48,990 nucleotides of DNA from Caldimonas manganoxidans ATCC BAA-369 (GCF_000381125.1 NZ_KB905951.1:1-48990), one strand, 5' to 3'. Shown: positions 17,732 through 26,914, counted from the first letter of the stretch. A program made the numbers and translations. The notes: generated by a model from the letters alone, not told the origin.

Positions 17732-18127
17732 TCAGCGCCGCGCTTGCAGCATCGCCGCCATGCGCTCGTGGATCAGGTGCACCGCCTTCAACGGCCGCAA
17801 CATGACCTTGAAGTCGGTGATCTGGCCGGCCTGGTTCCAGCACAGGATGTCCACGCCGTTGATGTACAGACCGTCGAGCTCGAGCTCGAGCTCGAACTCC
17901 AGCATCGCATCGGACGGGCCGACGATCTCGCGCACATAGCGGAAACTCGGGTGGCCAAACACCTGGAAGGCCGCACCGAGATAGGCCGCTGCCAGCGCCC
18001 GCCCCCGCTGCGGCGTGTGCACCACGGGGGAGTGGAAGACGGCGTCTTCGGCCAACAGGGCATGCAGCCCTGCGGCATCTTGCTCGCGCACCAGTCGGTG
18101 CCAGGTGTCCAGAGGATGAGGCGTCAT
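17732..18127 (-). CDS. SnoaL-like / NTF2-fold protein
   Basis: 131 residues from ATG 18127 (MTPHPLDTWHRLVREQDAAGLHALLAEDAVFHSPVVHTPQRG...). The pattern of an N-terminal helix pair, 'LLAEDAVFHSPVV' and a curved sheet ending VDILCWNQAGQITDFKVMLRPLKAV is characteristic of SnoaL_2/NTF2-like proteins, a fold used by small cyclases, isomerases and binding proteins. No catalytic dyad can be assigned. The segment encoding FELELELD comes from a 6-bp repeat (TCGAGC, three perfect copies plus one degenerate, 17874-17897). It is 67 bp downstream of phoX on the same strand. Confidence 0.75.
   Translation of the reverse strand: MTPHPLDTWHRLVREQDAAGLHALLAEDAVFHSPVVHTPQRGRALAAAYLGAAFQVFGHPSFRYVREIVGPSDAMLEFELELELDGLYINGVDILCWNQAGQITDFKVMLRPLKAVHLIHERMAAMLQARR
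17874..17897. repeat. Hexanucleotide microrepeat (TCGAGC) inside the SnoaL-like gene
   Basis: Three perfect TCGAGC units and a fourth ending AAC. In the coding strand it gives alternating Glu-Leu codons on one beta strand. Length changes by whole units would stay in frame. Confidence 0.7.
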
Positions 18128-18194
18128 GGGCGGCATGCCAGGGGTCGATGGGCGGCAGTATCGGGCCATCCAGACCGAAAGTCGAGCCCACCGC

Positions 18195-20075
18195 TCACGT
18201 GCCCACCACGCCGCCATCACGCTTGCGAATGGCCACCGTGGCCGATCGGGGCCGGCCGCCGTCAGGCCAGCGGGAGTGTTGGGTGGGCTGCGCCGGGTCG
18301 GTGCGGTCGTTCTCCGGCTCGCCCGGGTGCTGGATGTTGACGAACATCGTGGTGCCGTCAGGGGTCATGGTGGCGCCGGTGATCTCGGCGCCGCGGGGGC
18401 CGGTGAGGAAGCGGCGCACTTCACCCGTGGCCGGATCACAAGCCAGCATTTGGTTGTTGCCCAGCCGCGCGAACTCGCCGCGGCTCATGACGCTGGCACT
18501 CATGTCGGTCTGGATCCACAGCACACCGCGCGGATCGACCCACAGGCCATCGGGGTTGGCGAACGCATCGCCGCGGATGTTGCCTTGCGCTTCGGTGCGC
18601 GCATTCATCGGGTCGCCGGCCAAAAGGAACACCTCCCAGGTGAAGGTTTCACCGTCGAAGTCGCCCTCCTCGCGCCAGCGAATGATGTGGCCCATGTGGT
18701 TGCGTGCGCGCGGGTGGGCGGCGTCCACACCCGGGAAGCCTTCGGTGCCGCGGCGGCTGTTGTTGGTCAGTGAACAAAACACCTCGCGCGTGACCGCGTT
18801 GACCGCCACCCATTCGGGACGGTCCATCGGCGTGGCCCGCAACGCATCGCTGGCCTGGCGGGCCTGGATGAGCACCTGGCCCTGGTCGGCAAAGCCATGG
18901 GCTGCCGTCAACGGCCCGCGGCCATGCACCAAGGGCAGCCAGCGGCCACGGCCATCGGCGTCGAAGCGCGCGACGTAGAGCGTGCCGTGGTCCAGCAGCT
19001 CGGCATTGGCCTTCGCACCACCGGGGCGGATGGCATCGCGCGAGACGAATTTGTAGAGGTACTCGAAGCGGGCATCCTCGCCGCTGTAGACGACCGCACG
19101 GCCGTCGCGGGTGACGGCCACGGTGGCGCCCTCATGGGCCGCACGGCCCAAGGCGGTGCGCTTGACCGGCATGGACTGCGGATCGAAAGGATCGACCTCG
19201 ACGATCCAACCGAAGCGGTTCGGCTCATGCGGGTGGCGCGCGGCATCGAAACGTTCGTCGAACTCATGCCAGCGGTAGCCCCAATCGGCCCCCATCCCCC
19301 AGCGGCGCTGGTGGGCATCGAGCAGTGTCGGGGCGGCAAAGTAGCCGATGAAGTTCTCTTCCCCGCTGAGATAGGTGCCCCAAGGGGTGAGGCCGGCGGC
19401 GCAGTTGTTCAAGGTGCCCAGCACGGTGCGGCCCGCCGGGTCGGCCGCGGTGCGCATCAGCGGATGGCCGGCGGCAGGGCCGCGCAACGCACACGGTGTG
19501 AAGGCGGTCAGGCGGCGCGCATAACGTGAGGGGAGCACCAGCGCCCAGCGACCATCGCGCAGGGTCACCTCCACCACCGAGATGCCATGCGCGGCCTGGC
19601 TCTTGCGCACTTTCTCGGCCGACCAGTGGGCCATGCCGTCGGGATGCAGCAAGCCCTCATCGGTGTATTCATGGTTCATCACCAGCAGCCCACGGTCGCT
19701 GCGGCCCTCCAGCGGAAAGAACTGCAGTCCGTCGTGATGCATGCCCAGTTGCGCCGCCTGGTCGGCCGCGCTGTGGCTTGCGTCGGCGCGCCACGGCGGC
19801 ATGTGCCCGGGCAAGCCCACGGGCTCGCCCCAGCGCGCGATCACCTGGGCCTCGTAGCCCTCGGGCACGACCACGGTGTCGGCCGTCGATGGCGGCACAC
19901 CGCGAAAGCCCAGCAGGCGCGACGACGACGCCGAAGCCGACGCCAGACCCAGCGAGGCGAGCGCCACGGCCGTGCCGCCTTGTAGCACGCGGCGGCGCGA
20001 AAGGTCGCACAACGACCGCAGGTCCACACATTCGCTGCGATTGGACCATTCCATGCGTTCGTAGTCCTTGGGCAT
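18195..20075 (-). CDS. phoX: PhoX-family alkaline phosphatase, Tat-exported
   Basis: 626 residues. The Tat signal is internal to an N-terminal extension: CDLSRRRVLQGGTAVALASLGLASASAS at about residues 22-50. The mature part has the PhoX/DUF839 signatures VVPEGYEAQVIARWGEPV, LLVMNHEYTDEGLLHPDG, LNNCAAGLTPWGTYLSGEENF, FGWIVEVDPFDP, HEGATVAVTRDGRAVVYSGEDARFEYLYKFVS, NPDGLWVDPRGVLWIQTDMS and GAEITGATMTPDGTTMFVNIQHPGE. PhoX uses Ca and Fe and hydrolyses phosphomonoesters in the periplasm. It ends close to the SnoaL-like gene on the same strand. Upstream is the divergent SDR/ABC operon, with a CTAGGG palindrome in the gap. Confidence 0.93.
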   Translation of the reverse strand: MPKDYERMEWSNRSECVDLRSLCDLSRRRVLQGGTAVALASLGLASASASSSRLLGFRGVPPSTADTVVVPEGYEAQVIARWGEPVGLPGHMPPWRADASHSAADQAAQLGMHHDGLQFFPLEGRSDRGLLVMNHEYTDEGLLHPDGMAHWSAEKVRKSQAAHGISVVEVTLRDGRWALVLPSRYARRLTAFTPCALRGPAAGHPLMRTAADPAGRTVLGTLNNCAAGLTPWGTYLSGEENFIGYFAAPTLLDAHQRRWGMGADWGYRWHEFDERFDAARHPHEPNRFGWIVEVDPFDPQSMPVKRTALGRAAHEGATVAVTRDGRAVVYSGEDARFEYLYKFVSRDAIRPGGAKANAELLDHGTLYVARFDADGRGRWLPLVHGRGPLTAAHGFADQGQVLIQARQASDALRATPMDRPEWVAVNAVTREVFCSLTNNSRRGTEGFPGVDAAHPRARNHMGHIIRWREEGDFDGETFTWEVFLLAGDPMNARTEAQGNIRGDAFANPDGLWVDPRGVLWIQTDMSASVMSRGEFARLGNNQMLACDPATGEVRRFLTGPRGAEITGATMTPDGTTMFVNIQHPGEPENDRTDPAQPTQHSRWPDGGRPRSATVAIRKRDGGVVGT

Positions 20076-20128
20076 GACGCCTCACCTTGCTGAATGTGCC
20101 CTGAAGAAGTGCACGACCGTCCACAAAC

Positions 20129-20145
20129 CTAGGGCAGACCCTGGG
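20129..20145. promoter_or_regulatory. Second CTAGGG-N3-ACCCTRGG-type palindrome
   Basis: CTAGGGCAGACCCTGGG matches 14 of 17 bases of the palindrome at 4744-4760. It lies about 100 bp before the SDR start and 54 bp before the divergent phoX start, a normal operator location. Confidence 0.5.
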
Positions 20146-20231
20146 GTTGTCTCATGGGTGACTGCGGCCATTGGGACCCTTCCCCTACCTTGTGCCCACG
20201 CATTATCGAGAAGGAAAGAAGGAGACAGCGG

Positions 20232-20993
20232 ATGCAGCTTTTTCGCCTGGACCACAAGGTGGCGATCGTGACCGGCTCCAGCCGGGGCATCGGCCGCTCG
20301 ATCGCCGAGAACCTGGCGCGCTGCGGCGCGCGGGTGGTGATCTCCAGCCGCAAGGCCGAGGCCTGCGAAGCCGTGGCCCAGGCCATCCGCGACGAAGGCG
20401 GGCAGGCCATGGCCATCCCCGCCAACATCTCGTCCAAAGAGCAGCTCCAAGCCTTGGTGGCGCAAACCCGCGAGCACTGGGGGCCGATCGACATCTTGGT
20501 GTGCAATGCCGCCAGCAATCCCTACTACGGCCCTAGCACCGGGATGAGCGATGAGGTCTTCGACAAGATCATGCGCAACAACGTGCTGAGCAACCATTGG
20601 CTGTGCCAGATGGTGCGCGAAGACATGGCGGCCAAAAAGGACGGGGCCATCATCATCGTCTCGTCCATCGGCGGTTTGCACGGCTCGACCACCATCGGCG
20701 CCTACAACATCTCCAAGGCGGCCGACATGCAGCTGGCGCGCAACCTGGCCGTGGAATGGGGGCCGGACAACATCCGCGTCAATTGCATCGCCCCGGGCGT
20801 GATTCGCACCGATTTCGCCAAGGCCTTGGTCGACGACCCGCGGGTGCGCGCGCTGATCGAAACGCAGCTGCCGCTGCGCCGCTTCGGCGAGCCCGATGAC
20901 ATCGGCGGCATCGCAGTGATGCTGGCCTCGGCCGCTGGACGCTACATCACCGGGCAGACGATCGTGGCCGATGGCGGCTACATGATCCGCTGA
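20232..20993 (+). CDS. Short-chain dehydrogenase/reductase
   Basis: 253 residues, classical SDR. The cofactor motif is TGSSRGIGRS near residue 15, the structural NAAS motif is in ILVCNAASNPYYGP, and the active site is Ser (IIIVSSIGG) with YNISK (Tyr and Lys). It closes with VASGRYITGQTIVADGGYMI-type sequence. The basic SSRK segment after strand 2 suggests NADP. It resembles DHRS4-like enzymes, but the substrate is unknown. ATG 20232 has AAGGAG at 20217-20222. Only 35 bp separate it from the downstream livH-like gene, so it is probably the first gene of the transporter operon and may act on the imported compound. Confidence 0.92.
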   Translation: MQLFRLDHKVAIVTGSSRGIGRSIAENLARCGARVVISSRKAEACEAVAQAIRDEGGQAMAIPANISSKEQLQALVAQTREHWGPIDILVCNAASNPYYGPSTGMSDEVFDKIMRNNVLSNHWLCQMVREDMAAKKDGAIIIVSSIGGLHGSTTIGAYNISKAADMQLARNLAVEWGPDNIRVNCIAPGVIRTDFAKALVDDPRVRALIETQLPLRRFGEPDDIGGIAVMLASAAGRYITGQTIVADGGYMIR

Positions 20994-21028
20994 GCCTGCG
21001 CCCTTCCCTTCCACACGGAGCTCTCCCC

Positions 21029-21892
21029 TTGGATTCGTTCTTCCAGCAAGTGCTCAACGGGCTGACGCTCGGGGGCATTTACAGCTTGGTGGCCCTGGGT
21101 CTGACCCTGGTCTACGGCATCTTGCACGTGCCCAATTTCGCGCACGGGGCGTTCTACATGGCCGGAGCTTATGCGGCGTTCTGGCTGATCACCGAGCAAG
21201 GCTTCCACTACTGGGTGGGCATGGCCGGTGCCGCAGTGGCGGTGGCGCTGATCGCCGTTGCGGCCGAGCGGCTGGTGTTCCACCCGCTGCGTGAGGCCCC
21301 GGCCCTGCACCACATGATCGCGGCCATCGGCCTGCTGCTGTTCTTGGAAGCCGGCGCGCAGGCCGTGTGGGGCGCCGACTTCCACCGCCTGCCCACGCCC
21401 TACACCGGCATCGTCGACATCGGCGGCGCCACCGCCCCGGTGCAACGCTTGATGATCGTCGGCGCGGCCTTTGCGTTGATGGTGGCCTTGCACCTGTTCC
21501 TGAAGAAGACGGTGATCGGCTCGACCATCATCGCGATGGCGCAAAACCGGCAGGGCGCGGCCCTGGTGGGCATCGACCCCAACCGCGTGGCGATGCTGAC
21601 CTTTGCGATCTCGGGCGCGCTGGCCGCGGTGGCCGCCACGCTGTATGCGCCGATCAACCTCATCTACCCCGCCATGGGCCACCTGGTCATCACCAAGGCC
21701 TTCGTGATCATCATCCTGGGCGGCATGGGCAGCGTGCCCGGCGCGATCGTCGGTGGCTTGATCATCGGCTTTGCCGAGAGCTTCGGCGCCTTCTACATCT
21801 CGCCCGACTACAAGGACATCATCGCCTTTGCGCTGCTGGTGGTGATCCTGTCGCTGCGCCCCGAGGGGCTGCTCACCAAGGGAGTGCGCTGA
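21029..21892 (+). CDS. livH: Branched-chain amino acid-type ABC permease, LivH family
   Basis: 287 residues with about eight membrane helices. It starts at TTG 21029 (DSFFQQVLNGLTLGGIYSLVALGLTLVYGILHVPNFAHGAFYM), a nearly invariant LivH opening; GGAG lies at 21017. It contains AMAQNRQGAALVGID and LGGMGSVPGAIVGGLIIG, the cytoplasmic coupling and glycine-rich motifs. With the following genes it makes a complete HAAT-family importer. The substrate may be an amino acid, amide, urea or aromatic acid; the adjacent SDR gene does not settle this. Confidence 0.95.
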   Translation: MDSFFQQVLNGLTLGGIYSLVALGLTLVYGILHVPNFAHGAFYMAGAYAAFWLITEQGFHYWVGMAGAAVAVALIAVAAERLVFHPLREAPALHHMIAAIGLLLFLEAGAQAVWGADFHRLPTPYTGIVDIGGATAPVQRLMIVGAAFALMVALHLFLKKTVIGSTIIAMAQNRQGAALVGIDPNRVAMLTFAISGALAAVAATLYAPINLIYPAMGHLVITKAFVIIILGGMGSVPGAIVGGLIIGFAESFGAFYISPDYKDIIAFALLVVILSLRPEGLLTKGVR

Positions 21893-21893
21893 C

Positions 21894-22928
21894 ATGGACC
21901 GCCTCTTGGACCTTTTGCACGGCAAGCTCGGCTGGAGCCTGCTGCTGGCTGCCGGCATCGTGTTTCCCTTCGTGGCCGGCAACGACTACCACCTCACGGT
22001 GATGTCCACCGCCTACATCTATGCGCTGGCCACCCTGGGGCTGAACCTCATCACCGGCTACACCGGCCAATTCAACCTCGCGCACGCCGGCTTCATGGCC
22101 GTGGGTGCCTACACGGTGGGCATTCTCACGGTGGACCATGGCCTGCCCTTCTGGGTGGCGTTTGCGCTGTCGGGCGCGGTGGCCGCCGTGCTGGGCTTTT
22201 TCGTCGGCATCGTCTCGCTGCGGCTCAAGGGCCATTACTTCTCGATCTTCACGCTGTGCGTGGGCTACATCCTGTACCTCGTGATCGAAAAGTGGGAGAG
22301 CCTCACCCACGGCACGGTGGGCATCATCGGCATCCCGTCGCCCTCGCCCATCGGCCCGCTGCAGTTCGAGTCGCCGCGCGAGCTGTACTACCTGGTGCTG
22401 TTCTTCCTGGCCGTGGGCCTGTGGGCCATGCACCGCATCGTCCACTCGCTGGTCGGGCGCAGCTTCGTGGCCGTGCGCAACAGCGAGGATTTGGCCGAGG
22501 CGCTGGGCCTCCACCTGATGCGCACCAAATTGACGGCTTTCGTGCTGTCGGTCGTCTATGCCGGGTGGGCCGGTGGCCTGTACGCGGGCTTCGTGCGCTT
22601 TCTGGGCCCCGGCGTGGCCGGAGTGGAGCACACCTTCGACATGACGATGTACATGCTCGTGGGTGGCATCGGCACGATGTTGGGTCCGTTGCTGGGCGCT
22701 GTGGCCATGCCCTGGCTCACCCAGTACCTGCAGTTCCTGCAGGAATACCGCTTCGTGGTGTTCGGCCCCCTGCTCATCGTGCTGATCATCTTCCTGCCGC
22801 ACGGTGTGGTGGGCAGTGGGCTGCAGTGGCGCGCGCGGCGCCAGTCGCAGCAGGCCGCGGCGGCCCACGCCGCGGCCCGACAGCGCCCTGCCGCAGCCTG
22901 GTCCCCTCAGGAGGATGGCCATGCTTGA
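21894..22928 (+). CDS. livM: Branched-chain amino acid-type ABC permease, LivM family
   Basis: 344 residues with eight to ten membrane helices. Signatures are YALATLGLNLITGYTGQFNLAHAGFMAVGAYT, GIVSLRLKGHYFSIFTL, AVRNSEDLAEALGLHLMRTKLTAFVLS and FLPHGVVGSGLQ. The last about 40 residues are a soluble Ala/Gln-rich tail. It starts one base after the livH stop and overlaps livG by 8 bp, showing tight translational coupling. Confidence 0.95.
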   Translation: MDRLLDLLHGKLGWSLLLAAGIVFPFVAGNDYHLTVMSTAYIYALATLGLNLITGYTGQFNLAHAGFMAVGAYTVGILTVDHGLPFWVAFALSGAVAAVLGFFVGIVSLRLKGHYFSIFTLCVGYILYLVIEKWESLTHGTVGIIGIPSPSPIGPLQFESPRELYYLVLFFLAVGLWAMHRIVHSLVGRSFVAVRNSEDLAEALGLHLMRTKLTAFVLSVVYAGWAGGLYAGFVRFLGPGVAGVEHTFDMTMYMLVGGIGTMLGPLLGAVAMPWLTQYLQFLQEYRFVVFGPLLIVLIIFLPHGVVGSGLQWRARRQSQQAAAAHAAARQRPAAAWSPQEDGHA

Positions 22929-23712
22929 GATCCATCGACTGACCAAGCGCTTTGGCGGCCTGGCGGCCGTGCGCGAGGTGAGCACCACGATCGAGCCCGG
23001 CTCGATCCACGCGATCATCGGCCCCAACGGCGCGGGCAAAACCACGTTGTTCAATCTGATCAGCGGCGCCCTGAGGCCCACCAGCGGACGCATCGTCTAC
23101 GAAGGCCGCGACGTCGCTGGCCTGCGCGCCGACCAGATGGCGGCGCTGGGCGTGGCCCGCACGTTCCAAACCACCGCGCTGTTCGACCGCGCCACGGTGC
23201 TGGACAACCTCATCGTGGGCCACCGCTTGCGCACCCGCTCAGGGCTGTGGGACGCGCTGTTGCGCACCCGCCGCCTGCGCGAAGAAGAGAAGCGCTGCCG
23301 GCACCAGGCAGAGCAGGCGCTGGATTTCGTGGGCCTGAGCCATGCGGCCCACCGCATGGCCGGCGACCTCTCGCAGGAAGAGCGCAAGCGCGTGGCCTTC
23401 GCGCTGGCGCTGGCCACCCAGCCCAAGCTGGTGCTGCTGGACGAACCCGCCGGCGGTGTGAACCCCGAGGAGACCGCGGGGCTGGCCGCGCTCATCCGCA
23501 AGATGCGCGACAGCGGCCTGACGGTGTGCCTGATCGAACACAAGATGGACATGATCATGCGCCTGGCCGACAAGATCGTGGTGCTGAACTACGGCGAAAA
23601 GATCGCCGAGGGCCGCCCGGCCGAGATCCGCCGCCATCCGCAAGTGATCGAAGCCTACTTGGGCCGCGACGACACCCATGGCATCCAGGAGGTCGCCGAT
23701 GCTGCAGCTTGA
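22921..23712 (+). CDS. livG: ABC transporter ATP-binding protein, LivG family
   Basis: 263 residues. Walker A is GPNGAGKTT (residues about 36-44), the signature loop is [16 protein letters not shown], and Walker B is [15 protein letters not shown]. The signature LSQEE differs from the usual LSYG/LSGG. LivG landmarks [22 protein letters not shown] and [22 protein letters not shown] are present. ATG 22921 is used because AGGAGG lies seven bases before it; the ATG at 22915 would be too close. It overlaps livF by 14 bp. Confidence 0.94.
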   Translation: MLEIHRLTKRFGGLAAVREVSTTIEPGSIHAIIGPNGAGKTTLFNLISGALRPTSGRIVYEGRDVAGLRADQMAALGVARTFQTTALFDRATVLDNLIVGHRLRTRSGLWDALLRTRRLREEEKRCRHQAEQALDFVGLSHAAHRMAGDLSQEERKRVAFALALATQPKLVLLDEPAGGVNPEETAGLAALIRKMRDSGLTVCLIEHKMDMIMRLADKIVVLNYGEKIAEGRPAEIRRHPQVIEAYLGRDDTHGIQEVADAAA

Positions 23713-24406
23713 GAACGTGAGCCTGCACTACGGCGCGTTCCGCGCGCTGCACGGCGTGTCGCTGCATGCCGACGAGGGCGAGCTGGTGGTGTTGCTCGGT
23801 GCCAATGGGGCCGGCAAGAGTTCGATCTTCCTGACCGCCAGCGGTCTGCTCAAGCCGTCTGGCGGGCGCATTCGGCTGCGTGGCAAAGACATGACGAGTG
23901 CCAAACCGGCCCGCTGGGTCCAGCAGGGCCTGGTGCTGTGCCCCGAAGGCCGCAAGCTCTTTCCCGGCATGTCGGTGCTGAAGAACCTGATGCTGGGCGC
24001 CTATGTGCACCGGCGCGACCGCAAGGGCAACGCCAAGCTGCTCGAGGAGGTCTTCGACCTGTTCCCCATCCTGCGCGAGAAGAAGGACCAAGCGGCCGGC
24101 TCGCTGTCGGGCGGGCAGCAGCAAATGGTGGCCATCGGCCGCGCGCTGATGGGCCGACCCCAAGCCTTGCTGCTGGACGAGCCGTCGCTGGGGCTGGCGC
24201 CGCTGGTGGTCAAGCAGGTGCTGGAAGTGATCCAGCGCATCAACCGCGCCGGCACCACGGTGCTGTTGGCCGAGCAAAACGCGTACGCCGCGCTGCAGAT
24301 CGCCCACCGCGCCTACGTGCTGGAAGGTGGGCGCATCGTGATGGAAGGCCGCCGCGAGGAGCTGCTGGGCCACGACGCCATCCGGCGGGCCTACATCGGC
24401 GCTTGA
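23699..24406 (+). CDS. livF: ABC transporter ATP-binding protein, LivF family
   Basis: 235 residues. Walker A is GANGAGKSS, signature [16 protein letters not shown], Walker [17 protein letters not shown], and the switch region [27 protein letters not shown] is standard LivF. AGGAGG at 23688-23693 supports ATG 23699, inside the end of livG. The binding-protein gene follows after 69 bp and is the last of the operon. Confidence 0.94.
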   Translation: MLQLENVSLHYGAFRALHGVSLHADEGELVVLLGANGAGKSSIFLTASGLLKPSGGRIRLRGKDMTSAKPARWVQQGLVLCPEGRKLFPGMSVLKNLMLGAYVHRRDRKGNAKLLEEVFDLFPILREKKDQAAGSLSGGQQQMVAIGRALMGRPQALLLDEPSLGLAPLVVKQVLEVIQRINRAGTTVLLAEQNAYAALQIAHRAYVLEGGRIVMEGRREELLGHDAIRRAYIGA

Positions 24407-24475
24407 TGTCGGTTTCCTTCCGTTCCCACCCCATGCCGGCCCCCGCGGTCCGGCTTCACTCAGGAGAGCAAAGAC

Positions 24476-25654
24476 ATGTCATACCCATCCTCATCGCGCC
24501 GCCTCGTGCTGCGCAGTGCGGCCGCCTTGGCCCTGGCGGGCATCGGCAGCGCCGCGGTCGCCCAGGAGGTCGTCAAGATCGGTTTTTCGGGCCCCTTGAG
24601 CGGCGGCGCCGCGCTGTACGGCAAGAACGTGCTGTCCGGCATGGAGATGGCCATCGCCGAGATCAACGCCGATGGCCTGGAGGTGGCCGGCAAGAAGGTC
24701 AAGCTGGAACTCGTGGCCCTGGACGACAAGTACAACCCGAGCGAAAGCGCGATCAACACGCAGCGCCTGGTGCAAGAGCACAAAACACCGGCGGTCTTGA
24801 TCCCGCACTCGGGCGGCAGCTTCGCGGTGCAGACCACCAACGAGCGCCTGGGTGTGCTGCTGCTGTCCTACACCAGTGTGCCCACCATCACCGCACGCGG
24901 CAACACCCTCACCCTGCGCATTCCGCCGGAGTTCACCGGTTACGTCGAGCCCTTCACACGCTACGCGATGGGCAAGTACGGCAAGAACCTGGCCATTGCC
25001 AATGCCGACCATGACTACGCCAAGGCCTGGACGGCGGCCTTCAAACCGGCCTGGGAAGCCGCCGGCGGCAAGATCGTGGCCGAGAACCCGATGTCGTACA
25101 ACCGCTCGACCGATTTCTACAGCGGCGTGAGCCGGGTGCTGGCCTCCAAGCCCGACGTGATGTTCATCGGTGGCGCCTCCGAGCCCACCGGCCTGGTGGT
25201 CAAGCAAGCGCGCGAGCTGGGCTTCAAGGGCGGCTTCGTGATCATCGATCAGGCCAAGATGGACGAGATCGCGAAAGTGACCGGCGGCTACGGCCCGCTG
25301 GAAGGCTCGATCGGCGTGCTGCCCCTGGTGGAAGACACGCGAGCGCACGCGCGGGACTTCGTCGAACGCTTCCGCAAGCTCCACCCGGGCCGCGACCCGA
25401 GCTCCGAGGTTTCGCTGAACTACACGGCGGTGCATGCGCTTGCCCAAGCGATGCGCCTGGCCGGCACGGTCAGCGATGCCAAGGCCATCCGCGCCAAGCT
25501 GAACGAAGCCTTCAAAACGCTGCCGAAGAAGTACAACCCCAACGACATCGAAGGCGTGGACGACAAAGGCGGCGCGCTGGCCAACACCTACGTGGCCGTG
25601 GTCGAAGGCGGCAAGATCCGGCAGGTGACCCTGCGCGAACTGAGCAGCAAGTAA
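24476..25654 (+). CDS. ABC transporter substrate-binding protein, LivK/HAAT family
   Basis: 392 residues. The signal sequence SSRRLVLRSAAALALAGIGSAAVAQ is Tat-like (S-R-R-x-x-L) and is followed by VVKIGFSGPLSGGAALYGKNVLSGMEMAIAEIN, a standard Peripla_BP_6 opening. LELVALDDKYNPSESAINTQRLVQEH and the hinge-2 region YGKNLAIANADHDYAKAWTAAFK follow. It captures the substrate in the periplasm for the LivHMGF components. The ligand-specific residues were not decoded. ATG 24476 has AGGAG ten bases upstream. A GC hairpin with a T tract lies about 20 bases after the stop. Confidence 0.93.
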   Translation: MSYPSSSRRLVLRSAAALALAGIGSAAVAQEVVKIGFSGPLSGGAALYGKNVLSGMEMAIAEINADGLEVAGKKVKLELVALDDKYNPSESAINTQRLVQEHKTPAVLIPHSGGSFAVQTTNERLGVLLLSYTSVPTITARGNTLTLRIPPEFTGYVEPFTRYAMGKYGKNLAIANADHDYAKAWTAAFKPAWEAAGGKIVAENPMSYNRSTDFYSGVSRVLASKPDVMFIGGASEPTGLVVKQARELGFKGGFVIIDQAKMDEIAKVTGGYGPLEGSIGVLPLVEDTRAHARDFVERFRKLHPGRDPSSEVSLNYTAVHALAQAMRLAGTVSDAKAIRAKLNEAFKTLPKKYNPNDIEGVDDKGGALANTYVAVVEGGKIRQVTLRELSSK

Positions 25655-25676
25655 GCGCGGCGCCCCGCCAAGCCCC

Positions 25677-25698
25677 CGGGGCCTCGCGGCCCCGTTTT
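25677..25698 (+). terminator. Intrinsic terminator of the SDR-liv operon
   Basis: CGGGGCC (25677-25683), loop TCGC, GGCCCCG (25688-25694), then TTTT. It lies 22 bases after the binding-protein stop and just before the convergent ATPase stop at 25712. Confidence 0.8.
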
Positions 25699-25711
25699 GC
25701 AGGGCGGGCGC

Positions 25712-26899
25712 TCAGCGCCAGCCGTCCTCCGGCATGATGCGCTTCATGAACTGATCGAACATCGGCACGGTGAAGGCCGTGTCGCCATGGTTGGGGCTCC
25801 AGATCATGCCCTTCTTGATGAGGGAAGTGCGCACGGGCGCGAGCGTCGTGACTTTCTCACCCAGGGTATCGGCAATGTCGCCGGATCGATGCGGCCCGGC
25901 GCCCAGTTCGGCCATGGCGCGCAGGTAGCGCCTTTCCTTCGGGGTGCAGCGGTCGAAGCGCACGCGGAAAAAGCCCTCGTCCAGTTCCGCGCGCGCCGTG
26001 GTGGAGGCCCGCTCCACGTCGGCCAGGGTGATGGGCGACTGCGCGGCGGCATTCCAGGCGTGACTGCCCCAGGTCTGCAAGAAGTACGCGTAGCGCTGGG
26101 TCACGTCCAGGATGCGCTGCACCGCGTCGGGCATGATGGCGGCCCCTTCGTCCTCGATGGGCTTGACGATGGCCACGCGCGCGGCATCGGGGGGCAAGGC
26201 CCCGATCTCGGTGAAGTCGAACATCCGCTCGGCATAAGACTTCGCGTTGCCCATGCGGCCACGCAGCTGCGGCAGGCCCGCCCCGACCAGCACCACCGGG
26301 AGCTGCCGCTGCGCGCTGCGATGCAGAGCCGTGATCAGTGCGGCAAGCTGGGCTTCCTCGACATACTGCAGTTCGTCGATGAACAAAGCCAACGCAGTGC
26401 CCGCAGCCTTCGCCGCCAGGCCGGCCTGCTCCATGAGGGCCAGCAGGTCGAGCTCGAGGTCGCCGTTGTCGGCCAGGCCGGGCTCGGGCTCGTAGTCCAG
26501 GCCCACCTCGATGTCCTTGTAGGTGACCTTCAGCTTGCGGGCAAAACCCGCCAAGGCGCGCAGGCCGCGGATGGCCAGGTCCTTGGCGTTGTCCAGCATA
26601 CTCAGGCGCAGCAGAGCCTGGCGCAACTGCGGCGCCAGCAGGGCCGGCAAGGACCGCTCCTCGGGCGCTTCGACACGGATGGTGTGGATGCCTGCGGCCT
26701 CGGCGTCCTCGCGCATGCGGTCGAGCAGCACCGTCTTGCCCACACCGCGCAGGCCCACGAGCATCATGCTCTTGGCCGGCCGCCCCCGGCGCACACGCTC
26801 CATCGCAATGTGCACCTCCCGGCGCAAGTCATCACGGCCCGCCAGTTCGGGTGGGGGGGCGCCCGCCCCGGGCGCAAAGGGGTTGCGGATGGGGTCCAT
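25712..26899 (-). CDS. AAA ATPase with C-terminal winged helix
   Basis: 395 residues from ATG 26899 (MDPIRNPFAPGAG...); ATG 26914 would add five residues and begin exactly at the palindrome. Walker A is LVGLRGVGKTVLL (about residue 48-60) and Walker B is ALALFIDELQYVE. A sensor-like LPVVLVGAGLPQLRG follows. The C-terminal 80 residues (CTPKERRYLRAMAELGAGPHRSGDIADTLGEKVTTLAPVRTSLIKKGMIW...) form a winged-helix domain. The architecture resembles archaeal-type Orc1/Cdc6-like and AAA_16 ATPases. Its role is unknown. No transposase or partner gene is adjacent, so it stands alone, reading toward the liv terminator. A 41-bp AT-rich palindrome sits directly upstream and is a likely autoregulatory site. 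Confidence 0.85.
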   Translation of the reverse strand: MDPIRNPFAPGAGAPPPELAGRDDLRREVHIAMERVRRGRPAKSMMLVGLRGVGKTVLLDRMREDAEAAGIHTIRVEAPEERSLPALLAPQLRQALLRLSMLDNAKDLAIRGLRALAGFARKLKVTYKDIEVGLDYEPEPGLADNGDLELDLLALMEQAGLAAKAAGTALALFIDELQYVEEAQLAALITALHRSAQRQLPVVLVGAGLPQLRGRMGNAKSYAERMFDFTEIGALPPDAARVAIVKPIEDEGAAIMPDAVQRILDVTQRYAYFLQTWGSHAWNAAAQSPITLADVERASTTARAELDEGFFRVRFDRCTPKERRYLRAMAELGAGPHRSGDIADTLGEKVTTLAPVRTSLIKKGMIWSPNHGDTAFTVPMFDQFMKRIMPEDGWR

Positions 26900-26914
26900 G
26901 GCGGAAATATACAT

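Noticed and set aside
21873-23093. 406-codon minus-strand frame
   Set aside because: Antisense shadow of the livM/livG genes, with low-complexity Gln/His/Arg composition typical of GC-rich DNA.
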